From positions 26,018 through 90,017 of the forward strand of contig JAUIGO010000006.1 of NCBI GenBank assembly GCA_030429955.1: DNA of 64,000 bases, read 5' to 3'. Source of the DNA: Bacteroidia bacterium. Its GTDB lineage: Bacteria > Bacteroidota > Bacteroidia > Flavobacteriales > Flavobacteriaceae. Below are positions 53,926-61,970 of the stretch, in pieces (the stretch's first letter is position 1; each line of letters opens with the position of its first letter). The position numbers and the translations under genes were made by a program. Below the pieces are notes generated by a model that saw only the letters and a list, made by a program, of their open reading frames with translations, had not been told where the DNA came from and did not search any database.

Positions 53926-56900
53926 ATGAAGACTCAATTACATTCTATCCAATTACTACTTTCCTTATTTATTACAAGTACATTAATCGCTCAAGATTTT
54001 AAAGCATTGCAATACCGAACCGTTGGCCCAGAACGTGGAGGACGTGTAACAACAGTTACAGGAACACCAATGTTACCCGGAACGTTTTACCTTGGCGCCT
54101 CAGGTGGTGGTGTCTGGAAGTCTGAAGATTACGGAACGACATGGAACAATGTCTCCGACGGCTTTTTTGCAACACCTTCCATTGGTGCTATTGAAGTAGC
54201 TGTTAACGATCCTAATATTGTGTACGTTGGTACAGGTTCTGACGGATTACGTAGTAATGTGATTAGTGGTAAAGGCATGTACAAATCTATTGATGCTGGA
54301 AAAACCTGGGAGCACATCGGTTTAAAAGATGTTGGACAAATTGGTGCTGTTGAGATTGACCCAACAAACAACAATATCGTTTGGGTGGCAGCCATTGGAA
54401 ATGCCTTCAAACCGAATAATGAAAGAGGGATTTACAAAACCACTGATGGAGGTTTAAACTGGGAAAAAGTATTATTTGTATCAGATAAAGTTGGCTTTGC
54501 CGATTTAGAATTACTTCCTGGCAACCCAAATATTGTCTATGCTGCTGCTTGGCGAGGCGAACGTAAGCCATGGACTATCATTTCAGGTGGTGAAAACAAT
54601 GAAGGTGGTATATATAAATCGATCAATGGTGGTAAAGATTGGATAAAGCTTGAAAAAGGCTTGCCTAAAGGATTAATTGGTAAAATTGATTTAGCAGTAT
54701 CAGCAGTAAATTCCAGTATTTTATATGCTGTGATTGAAGCTCCTGGGAAAGAAGGTGGTTTGTACAAATCTGTAGATCAAGGAAAATCATTCAAACAAGT
54801 GTCTAGTAATATTGGTTTGGTAAACAGACCCTTTTATTACACCAATATTGAACTCGATCCAACCAATCCTGATATCATTTATTCCAATGCGAATCCCTTA
54901 TTAAAGTCTATTGATGGAGGAAAGAAGTGGGAACGTATGAGTGTGCCTCATGGCGATAATCACGATATCTGGATCAATCCAAACAATCCAGATTTATTAA
55001 TTCAAGCCAATGATGGAGGTGCCAACGTAACGCATAATGGCGGAAAAACATGGTCTACTCAATTCAACCAACCAACTGCAGAATTATATACCGTTGAAGT
55101 AGATGACCAATATCCTTATTGGTTGTATGCAGGACAACAGGACAACTCCTCAACCATTGCTGTACCAAGTTATCCACCAAGTGCCATTCAAAATCCTGGA
55201 ACTGGTTGGATTATCAATTCTGGTGGTTGTGAAACAGGGCCTGCAGTGCCAAAACCAGGCAATCACAATATTGTTTATGCGAATTGTAAAGGACGTTTTA
55301 GCGTATTTAATAAGCTTACAGGAACCGAGAGAGAATATTCTGTTGGTGCTTCTAATATCTATGGACACAATCCCAAAGATTTAAAATACCGTTTTCAACG
55401 TGTGGCTCCTGTTCACGTATCTCCTCACAATCCAAACGTAGTGTATCATGGTTCTCAGTATTTGCACAAAACCGTTACTGATGGTTTGGTTTGGGAAACC
55501 ATTTCGCCAGACCTAACGGCTTTTGAAGCAGATAAACAAGTCATCTCAGGAAGTCCTATTACTCGTGATATTACAGGTGAAGAATATTACAGTACCTTAT
55601 ATTCTATTAGAGAATCAGAACTCGTAGAAGGCTTAATCTGGACAGGCTCCAACGATGGTGTGGTTTCTGTAACCAATGATGGAGGTAAAACATGGAAAAA
55701 CGTAACACCTAAGAATTTACCTAAAGGAGGAAGGGTAGAATCTGTTGAACCATCTCACTTCAGTCAAGGTAAAGCCTATATAGCTGTCGATAGACATTTA
55801 TTGGGTGACGATAAACCTTACATTTATAAAACAACCAATTTTGGAGAGAGTTGGGAACTCCTCACAACGTCAACCAATGGAATTCCTTCAGACTTCACAG
55901 CGCGTGTATTACGTGAAGATCCTGTTCGCGAAGGCTTGCTTTATACTGGTACTGAGTTTGGTATGTTCGTCTCGTTTAACGATGGAAAAACATGGAATAA
56001 GTTTCAACAAAACTTACCTGTAACACCAATTACAGACCTAAAAATCTTTAGAGGTGACTTGGTGATTAGTACCATGGGACGAGGCTTCTGGATTTTAGAC
56101 AATATCACCTCTTTAAGACAGCAGCAAATCAACAATTTAAAGGACACAGCGCATTTGTTTAAGCCTGACAACACCATTCGTTATCGCTACCCAAACGTAA
56201 GTAGTCGTGCGTTCCCAAATTATCCAAGAACTAGCGTTATTATTGATTATTTTATTCCCGAAAACCATAAAGGAGGCATTCAATTGGAAATTTTAAATGC
56301 AAATAATGAAATCGTTTCAACGATTTTAAGCGATAGTACACAGCTGAAATCCACAGTCAAAGAAGTAGAGGACATGCAACTTAGCCAAATTCTTCGTTAT
56401 GTGGATAATAAACTCAATGAGAAACCAGGATTAAATCGTTTTGAATGGGATTTAAGCCAGAAAGGGCCTTGGCACAAAGACAAGAAAAGAAGTTATAAAA
56501 ATGGGCCTATGGCTGCTCCAGGAACCTATACTGCTAGATTAACCGTAGGTGAGCAGTCGGTGGAGCAAAGCTTTGAAATTGTTATGGATCCAAGAGTTGA
56601 AGCTGAAGGAATTACCAAAGCCGATATTGAAACCCAAATTGAAATGCTCAACAAGGTAACCGATTTATTGTCTGATGCAAGAAGGCTGCAAGATGATTTG
56701 GAAAAGGAGGCTAAGTCCTTAAAAGATAAGAAAGCTAAAGCAGATAGACTAGAAAAAGTCAATGCTCTTTTAAGTCAATTAAAGAATGACGAAGGTGCTT
56801 ATCCACAGCAAATGTTGGTATCTCAAATTTCATATCTATTGAATATACTTGATGGCGCAGATAAGCTGCCTGGTCAAGAAGAAAAAGACCGTTATCAAGA

Positions 56901-56946
56901 GTTGATTCAGCAGTTTAATAAAGTTAAGCAAGAAGCTAAAGAATAG
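53926..56946 (+). CDS. BNR/VPS10-type secreted protein (1006 residues)
   Basis: Exported paralog of the tandem genes at 36815 and 39928. The signal peptide ends STLIAQ when the ATG at 53926 is used. It contains RTVGPERGGRVTTVTG, BNR turns (KSEDYGTTW, KSIDAGKTW, KTTDGGLNW, KSINGGKDW, KSVDQGKSF, VTNDGGKTW, KTTNFGESW), a TAELYTVEVDDQYPYWLYAGQQDNS segment, an Ig-like domain (GTYTARLTVGEQ) and a Lys/Glu-rich coiled C-terminus. It is divergent from the TetR operon. Function unknown. Confidence 0.9.
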   Translation: MKTQLHSIQLLLSLFITSTLIAQDFKALQYRTVGPERGGRVTTVTGTPMLPGTFYLGASGGGVWKSEDYGTTWNNVSDGFFATPSIGAIEVAVNDPNIVYVGTGSDGLRSNVISGKGMYKSIDAGKTWEHIGLKDVGQIGAVEIDPTNNNIVWVAAIGNAFKPNNERGIYKTTDGGLNWEKVLFVSDKVGFADLELLPGNPNIVYAAAWRGERKPWTIISGGENNEGGIYKSINGGKDWIKLEKGLPKGLIGKIDLAVSAVNSSILYAVIEAPGKEGGLYKSVDQGKSFKQVSSNIGLVNRPFYYTNIELDPTNPDIIYSNANPLLKSIDGGKKWERMSVPHGDNHDIWINPNNPDLLIQANDGGANVTHNGGKTWSTQFNQPTAELYTVEVDDQYPYWLYAGQQDNSSTIAVPSYPPSAIQNPGTGWIINSGGCETGPAVPKPGNHNIVYANCKGRFSVFNKLTGTEREYSVGASNIYGHNPKDLKYRFQRVAPVHVSPHNPNVVYHGSQYLHKTVTDGLVWETISPDLTAFEADKQVISGSPITRDITGEEYYSTLYSIRESELVEGLIWTGSNDGVVSVTNDGGKTWKNVTPKNLPKGGRVESVEPSHFSQGKAYIAVDRHLLGDDKPYIYKTTNFGESWELLTTSTNGIPSDFTARVLREDPVREGLLYTGTEFGMFVSFNDGKTWNKFQQNLPVTPITDLKIFRGDLVISTMGRGFWILDNITSLRQQQINNLKDTAHLFKPDNTIRYRYPNVSSRAFPNYPRTSVIIDYFIPENHKGGIQLEILNANNEIVSTILSDSTQLKSTVKEVEDMQLSQILRYVDNKLNEKPGLNRFEWDLSQKGPWHKDKKRSYKNGPMAAPGTYTARLTVGEQSVEQSFEIVMDPRVEAEGITKADIETQIEMLNKVTDLLSDARRLQDDLEKEAKSLKDKKAKADRLEKVNALLSQLKNDEGAYPQQMLVSQISYLLNILDGADKLPGQEEKDRYQELIQQFNKVKQEAKE

Positions 56947-56986
56947 CGTTTTAGACTATTGTTTTTGTGCTTGTATGAATTGCAAA

Positions 56987-57020
56987 AACTAAATATTTAG
57001 TTCAAACTAATTATTTAGTT
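56987..57020. promoter_or_regulatory. Two tandem 16-base palindromes
   Basis: AACTAAATATTTAGTT (56987-57002) is a perfect palindrome. AACTAATTATTTAGTT (57005-57020) is nearly identical. Their centres are 18 bases apart and the second touches the -7 box TATATTTG at 57020-57027. They are probably binding sites for a dimeric regulator controlling the gene at 57058; no regulator is adjacent. Confidence 0.65.
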
Positions 57021-57027
57021 ATATTTG
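57020..57027 (+). promoter_or_regulatory. -7 box of the HEGRH gene
   Basis: TATATTTG matches the consensus. It overlaps the last base of the second palindrome and lies 30 bases before the ATG at 57058. A TTG at 57025 is inside the box and therefore not the start. Confidence 0.6.
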
Positions 57028-57057
57028 TATGCATTCATCATTCAAAACACAAGAATC

Positions 57058-58956
57058 ATGTTCAACAATCACATCAAAGGCATAGCAATCACTTTTAGTG
57101 TCCTGTTTTCAATTGGTTTAAATTCACAAAACGCTAAAGAGCATCCAGATTTATTAGCAGCATTTCAAGCGGAAGGTTCTTTACAATTGGAAAACTCACG
57201 ATTACTTTTTGAAAAAGTAGCGTCAAACCCTTCGGCTTCAAAAGAAGATCAGTGCAAGGCCTTACGTGCCTTAGCCATTCAAGATTGGAAGTTTTACAGC
57301 AACTATGATGGTGCTATAGATAAGTTGCGGTTAGCCGATAGTATTGGTAATTATGCTTCTGAAACTTGGTTGAAACGAACCAGAATAGAGGAAGAGGCTA
57401 AACATTTTTCCAAAGCTATGGACGCTGCTCAAAAAGCCATCAGCCTATCAGCTTCAGAAGCTGATAAAACTTATGCGCAGTATAAATATGCTCGTGTGAT
57501 TTTAAATCAGGCTTTACATCAAATCAACTCAAATATTGCTTTCAACAAAGCATTGCTCACTGAAGCGGTTCAAATACTTCAAGATGTTTTAGACAAAAAC
57601 CCAACACATGTCAATGCAGCTGATGTATTGCTTGGTTCAGCTTTATTGTTAAACGATGGTGAGACCTCCTTAAAAGCTTGGTTGTCTTATTACAGATTTG
57701 CCAATGTAGAAAGTGCCTATTCTTACTTAAAAACAACTGCTAAAACCTTAGAACAGGTATTACCCATCTGGAATAAACGTCCTTTAAACCAAATTGAGCA
57801 AACCTCTTTAATTCATGCTCTTGCAGAATCACGGTTTTACAATTATGCCAATGCCTTAGCAAAAACCTTTAATCTGACAGAGCAATCCAACATTCAAAAC
57901 ATTGTGATTTATGCTGATTATGTAAACGAGGTTGAGACACTAACCAATACCTACTATAGGCAAGCGACTACTGAAGAAATCAATTCTGATGATTACGTTG
58001 AAACATTAGTAAGTAAAAGTGAAGTGCTGTATGAACAATTAGAAACAACAACCAAAACAGATACCTTTAGCTTTCAAAATTTTAGAAGCCTCATTCGTAA
58101 AGACTTCGGAGCTGTGTTAATGTTAGGGAGCACTAGTGCTTCAAATATCATGGGCTTGATCTACGGTCATATTGTCAATGAGCGCGAACGCACTGTAGAA
58201 CAATATGGTCATCAAGCAGATTTTACCTTTACCGAGTTGGACATGATAGTCTCCAATGGGTATCCCAGTTGGTTTTGGGAAGATAGAGGTGCAGGAGGTT
58301 TTGCAATTCCTGATGGTTTTCTTCGCATAAAAACCATGTTTAAGCATTTAGGCATTAGTGCTTGGGAATTAATAACAGATCCTATTAAACGCTCAAAAGC
58401 TGAATTCAATATTCAAGATAATTTATTAACATCAACAGCGACTTCAGAAGTCAGCACAATGCTTCCTGCTTTAGGCAAAAAACTAGAATTGGATGCTTTG
58501 GATGCTTTGTACAATGACTTGGTTAGTCAAGGTTATAAAGATGCAGAACTTCAACTAAAATTTATTGAAGCCTATGATGCCTTAAGAGACAATGCCACCA
58601 TGTTTGCACATGAAGGACGACACTCCTTAGATCGGGTTATTTTGGGTGATGATTACCGAAACTTAGGTGCAGCCACTATTGAATTTCGTGGCAGGTTATC
58701 ACAAATTGCCTTTAGCGAATCACCAAAACTGGAAGTTGCCAATATGCTCAATGGTGTTGGCACAACAAACAACGGTATTGCAAACCAGATGATTGTAGAT
58801 GTTTTTGACAAATGGATAAAGGAAAACAAGCAACTAATAAACACTTTTAATGAAACCAAGTTGCCTATTACTCAGCTTTATAAACTTACGGATGACCAAA
58901 TAAGACAGTGTATTAGGTTAGCAGACCCATTTTATAATACTGATTTAAAAGACTAA
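57058..58956 (+). CDS. Putative exported HExxH metallopeptidase with helical N-terminus
   Basis: Protein of 632 residues with signal peptide ending GLNSQ. The N-terminal 280 residues are TPR-like helices (KHFSKAMDAAQKAISLSASEADKTYAQYKYARVIL). The C-terminal part contains MFAHEGRHSLDR: His518, Glu519 and His522 form HExxH, and Glu542 in AATIEFRGRL follows 19 residues later, the spacing of thermolysin-type gluzincins. Family not recognised; peptidase activity is inferred only from this motif. The promoter carries two tandem palindromes, so it is regulated separately from the BNR gene upstream. Confidence 0.72.
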   Translation: MFNNHIKGIAITFSVLFSIGLNSQNAKEHPDLLAAFQAEGSLQLENSRLLFEKVASNPSASKEDQCKALRALAIQDWKFYSNYDGAIDKLRLADSIGNYASETWLKRTRIEEEAKHFSKAMDAAQKAISLSASEADKTYAQYKYARVILNQALHQINSNIAFNKALLTEAVQILQDVLDKNPTHVNAADVLLGSALLLNDGETSLKAWLSYYRFANVESAYSYLKTTAKTLEQVLPIWNKRPLNQIEQTSLIHALAESRFYNYANALAKTFNLTEQSNIQNIVIYADYVNEVETLTNTYYRQATTEEINSDDYVETLVSKSEVLYEQLETTTKTDTFSFQNFRSLIRKDFGAVLMLGSTSASNIMGLIYGHIVNERERTVEQYGHQADFTFTELDMIVSNGYPSWFWEDRGAGGFAIPDGFLRIKTMFKHLGISAWELITDPIKRSKAEFNIQDNLLTSTATSEVSTMLPALGKKLELDALDALYNDLVSQGYKDAELQLKFIEAYDALRDNATMFAHEGRHSLDRVILGDDYRNLGAATIEFRGRLSQIAFSESPKLEVANMLNGVGTTNNGIANQMIVDVFDKWIKENKQLINTFNETKLPITQLYKLTDDQIRQCIRLADPFYNTDLKD

Positions 58957-58984
58957 GCATAAATATTTAAATATCATAGTTTTA

Positions 58985-59015
58985 TTGCATAATATAGCTG
59001 TAAACGGTATCTTTG
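58985..59015 (+). promoter_or_regulatory. Promoter of the cold-shock-domain gene
   Basis: TTG at 58985-58987, a 20-base spacer and TATCTTTG at 59008-59015. The leader would be about 35 bases. Confidence 0.65.
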
Positions 59016-59054
59016 AGAACTTACTAATCATTAAACACATTTTTAAATAAACAC

Positions 59055-59516
59055 ATGGCAAAATCGCAACAAACGTACAATAAGAGTGAAAAGGAAAAAA
59101 AACGTTTGAAAAAGCGAGAGGATAAAAGAAAGAAAATGGAAGCCAGAAAGCTTGAAAAAGAAGCTGGTGGAAATGAAGGTATCCAATTTGCTTATGTAGA
59201 CCACAATGGTAATTTAACCGACACACCTCCAGACCCTTCAAGAAAAGTCAAAGTAGATGCCTCTAGCATTGAAGTTAGTATTCCTAAAACCTTAGAAGGC
59301 GACAAAGAAGAAGCCGATTTCACCAGAACAGGAAAAGTCTCCTTTTTTGACACGTCTAAAGGCTTTGGCTTTATCATTTATGCCGTAAACCAGGAAAAAT
59401 ACTTTTGCCACGTTAGTGGTTTAATTGATACCATTGCTGAAAACGACAACGTAACCTTTGAACTTGAAAAAGGTGCTAAAGGCATGAATGCCGTAAAAGT
59501 AACCTTGGTAAAATAA
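59055..59516 (+). CDS. Cold-shock-domain protein with basic N-terminal extension
   Basis: Protein of 153 residues. The first 35 residues are a Lys/Glu-rich helix (EKEKKRLKKREDKRKKMEARKLEKEAGG). The C-terminal 70 residues are a cold-shock domain with RNP1-like GKVSFFDTSKGFGFI and YFCHVSGL in the RNP2 position. It probably binds single-stranded RNA or DNA in the cytoplasm. The Lys-rich tail may add non-specific RNA contact. A second, minimal cold-shock gene lies at 63152. Confidence 0.9.
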   Translation: MAKSQQTYNKSEKEKKRLKKREDKRKKMEARKLEKEAGGNEGIQFAYVDHNGNLTDTPPDPSRKVKVDASSIEVSIPKTLEGDKEEADFTRTGKVSFFDTSKGFGFIIYAVNQEKYFCHVSGLIDTIAENDNVTFELEKGAKGMNAVKVTLVK

Positions 59517-59574
59517 GTAGGTCTAGACACAAAAACTCCCAAAAGAGAAACATTTCAATTAAAAGAAGGTCTTT

Positions 59575-59597
59575 CATCGATTCACCGATGTTTTTTT
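59575..59597 (+). terminator. Rho-independent terminator
   Basis: CATCG/CGATG stem with a 6-base loop (59575-59590) followed by seven T. It ends the cold-shock-domain transcript. Confidence 0.7.
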
Positions 59598-59710
59598 CCG
59601 TTTATATAAACTTCAAACCATTTATCGTAAATTTTTAGCGTTAATGGAATTTCCATGTTTAAACAGACTTTGTTAGTTAATTTCGAATCGGTTAACAAAC
59701 AAATAGTCCC

Positions 59711-60325
59711 ATGAAACATCTACTTACTATTTTATGTTTTGCTTTATTTACAGGTTCTTTTCTTACTCTTTCTGCGCAAGAGCCTGTTAATGATAATCCT
59801 ATTTACGATTATGCAGAGCAACAATTAAGCAACACAGACACCATTCCTGGTTTTGAAACCAAAGCCAACAAACTAAAAATCACTGGTACCATTTACCAAA
59901 GTGATGGTGTAACTCCTGCCAAAGACGTCATTTTGTTTATTGAACAAGCTGATGATAATGGCGATTACCAAATTAAAACAAAAGATAACGGACGTTATAT
60001 GCACCACAGAGGTTGGGTAAAAACCAATGCCGATGGTCAATACACCTTATATACCTTTGTGCCTGGAGCGGCTACAGACCCTATTACATTTCCACGCCGT
60101 AAAGGACTTAAAAAAATATACTCTGTCATTATAGAAGCAGGTAAAACAGAATACAATGCAGATGCCTTTTTGTTTGATGAAGACCCTTTATTAACCAAGA
60201 CTTGTCGCAAGCGTTTAAAGCGTAAAGGTGCAGATAACAGCATACTAAAACCTGTAAAACAAGGTGATTTATTAGTGGCTACAAGAGATATCGTGCTTGA
60301 AGAAAGTACTTCAGAAATTAAATAA
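59711..60325 (+). CDS. Intradiol dioxygenase-like protein, iron ligands apparently lost
   Basis: Exported protein of 204 residues with signal peptide ending LSAQ. The beta-sandwich pattern LKITGTIYQSDGVTPAKDVILFIEQ, HHRGWVKTNADGQYTLYTFVPGAA and DAFLFDEDPLL fits the intradiol ring-cleavage dioxygenase fold of Bacteroidota. However, the segment that normally reads PAHIH with the two iron-binding His reads KKIYSV here. It may be a non-catalytic member. Part of its gene (60073-60283) is duplicated with frameshifts at the window's end. Confidence 0.78.
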   Translation: MKHLLTILCFALFTGSFLTLSAQEPVNDNPIYDYAEQQLSNTDTIPGFETKANKLKITGTIYQSDGVTPAKDVILFIEQADDNGDYQIKTKDNGRYMHHRGWVKTNADGQYTLYTFVPGAATDPITFPRRKGLKKIYSVIIEAGKTEYNADAFLFDEDPLLTKTCRKRLKRKGADNSILKPVKQGDLLVATRDIVLEESTSEIK

Positions 60326-60350
60326 ATCAACTATTTTTAAATTTTGGAAG

Positions 60351-60379
60351 CATCCTGCATTGTTGTAGGATGTTTTTTT
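60351..60379 (+). terminator. Rho-independent terminator
   Basis: CATCCT (60351-60356) pairs with AGGATG (60367-60372), followed by seven T. It lies 25 bases after the dioxygenase-like gene. Confidence 0.75.
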
Positions 60380-60457
60380 ATTCCGTCATTTTAGCATCTA
60401 ATATCCCACTAGGTGTTAAAGTCCCGTTAACGATGACCGATTCGCTATCTAACTTTT

Positions 60458-60465
60458 TACTTTTG
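60458..60465 (+). promoter_or_regulatory. -7 box of the MBL-fold gene
   Basis: TACTTTTG fits TAnnTTTG and lies 48 bases before the start codon. No -33 TTG at the usual distance. Confidence 0.4.
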
Positions 60466-60513
60466 GGTTGAATCTTTTATATCAAAACTTTAACCGAGAA
60501 TTTTAAATTTTTT

Positions 60514-61677
60514 ATGAATTTTATAAAATTGACCTTAAAAGCCGCTTTCGTAATTATCATTAGTGCCTGCAACCAAAACAAATATACGCCTAAATTAGAC
60601 TTAGCTGCAGCTCCAGAGCAAAGAGAGTTTGCCAATTTTACCCAACAAAAAATAAATGATAACCTTTATGTTTTAAAAGCCAATAACTACAACACCAATG
60701 TAGGCGTGTTTATTGGCAATAAAGGCATTTTACTTATAGACCCTATGTTTGGTTTTAATACGGAAAGTCATAAGCAATTGGTGGAGGCAGTAAAAACCTT
60801 GTCTAATCTTCCTATAACACATGTGCTGAATACACACAGTCATGCAGACCATAGTGGTGCCAATGCCTTTTTTGCTGAGCTAGGTGCTACCATCATTTCG
60901 CAAAATAATGCCATCTATACTAAAACCTTTACCGACCAAACGTTTAAAGATACTTACAGCATTAGTATGGATGATGAAACCATTACCTTGTATCACCTTC
61001 CTGCGCATACCTTTGATGATGTCCTTATCCATTTTGCCAAAAATAATGCTGTTTTTATGGGTGACACCTTCATGACCAATTCCTTTCCACATTTTTATTA
61101 TGGAGGTGGAAGCAAAGGTCATTTAAACTTTATGGAAAAAACTTTAAAACTTTCCAATGCCCAAACAACCATTGTTCCTGCCCATGGCAGTTTAACAACC
61201 ACTAAGGCAGCCTTACAGGACTATAAAGCCCATAGTATTGATTGGAGCCGTCGTATACTAGAGTTGCATCAAAAAGGTCAGACGCCAAAGGAAATGGCAA
61301 ATGATACGCAGTTGCTAACATTGAGTGATTACTTTAATAATGGTAAAGTATCTTCAGACCGATTGACGCAAACCCTTGAAAAGACTCTTTCTGTAGAGCG
61401 TATTTCTAGTATAACATTATCTGAACCCATAATACTTAATCTTACAGGAATCTACAAAGCCAGCAATGGTAATGTTTTTGAAGTAGACTTTATAGAGAAC
61501 AACATCTATTTTAAAAGTAAAGGCAATTTCATGTATCAGTTACTTCCTTTATCTGAAAACGAATTCATCATAAAAGGTCAGGTGCCAGAAAAACAGGTAT
61601 TGTTCACTACTGATATGCCAAAACAGCTGATTTATAATGATGGAAAAAGCCGCATGGAAGCACGTAAAATAAACTAA
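60514..61677 (+). CDS. MBL-fold metallo-hydrolase, lipoprotein
   Basis: Protein of 387 residues with a lipobox-like IIISAC (Cys19). The zinc site is clear: THSHADHSG, with later ligands in PAHTFDD, GDTFMTN and PAHGSL. The C-terminal 100 residues form a separate beta domain (LTGIYKASNGNVFEVDFIENNIYF). It resembles class B beta-lactamase-like and alkylsulfatase-like enzymes; the substrate is undecided. It is flanked by a terminator upstream and a long gap downstream, so it is monocistronic. Confidence 0.9.
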   Translation: MNFIKLTLKAAFVIIISACNQNKYTPKLDLAAAPEQREFANFTQQKINDNLYVLKANNYNTNVGVFIGNKGILLIDPMFGFNTESHKQLVEAVKTLSNLPITHVLNTHSHADHSGANAFFAELGATIISQNNAIYTKTFTDQTFKDTYSISMDDETITLYHLPAHTFDDVLIHFAKNNAVFMGDTFMTNSFPHFYYGGGSKGHLNFMEKTLKLSNAQTTIVPAHGSLTTTKAALQDYKAHSIDWSRRILELHQKGQTPKEMANDTQLLTLSDYFNNGKVSSDRLTQTLEKTLSVERISSITLSEPIILNLTGIYKASNGNVFEVDFIENNIYFKSKGNFMYQLLPLSENEFIIKGQVPEKQVLFTTDMPKQLIYNDGKSRMEARKIN

Positions 61678-61970
61678 TTTTTTCAATAGTTGATTCCTAA
61701 TTAATCTGATATGATTTAAACTTTACGTTTATGATTAGCAATTAGTTAACCCAATTCTGTTATAACAGCACAATTTAACCTATCTTTGCAGCGTTAAATA
61801 AACAGACAGCTTTTCTTTTTTTAATTTCTCACCATCTTAATCAATTCTTTGCTCTCTCCATTTTTTAATAAAATGCAGCTCAGATGATAGCATCTGAAAC
61901 AAAAACAAAGCTTTGATACCTCCGTTACATTTGGTTTTTAAAGTCATAACAACCAAGTAAAACAAGTAGT
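61678..61970. other. Long leader region before the desaturase
   Basis: About 290 bases without an open frame. It contains a -7 box TATCTTTG at 61781-61788 and a hairpin CAGATG-ATAG-CATCTG at 61881-61896. The implied 5' leader is about 175 bases, long enough for RNA-based (for example temperature) control. No known riboswitch was recognised. Confidence 0.5.
61781..61788 (+). promoter_or_regulatory. -7 box of the desaturase transcript
   Basis: TATCTTTG matches the consensus exactly; no convincing -33 TTG was found. Confidence 0.5.

Noticed and set aside
57025..57057. TTG start for the HEGRH protein
   Set aside because: It lies inside the -7 box; ATG at 57058 gives a normal signal peptide.
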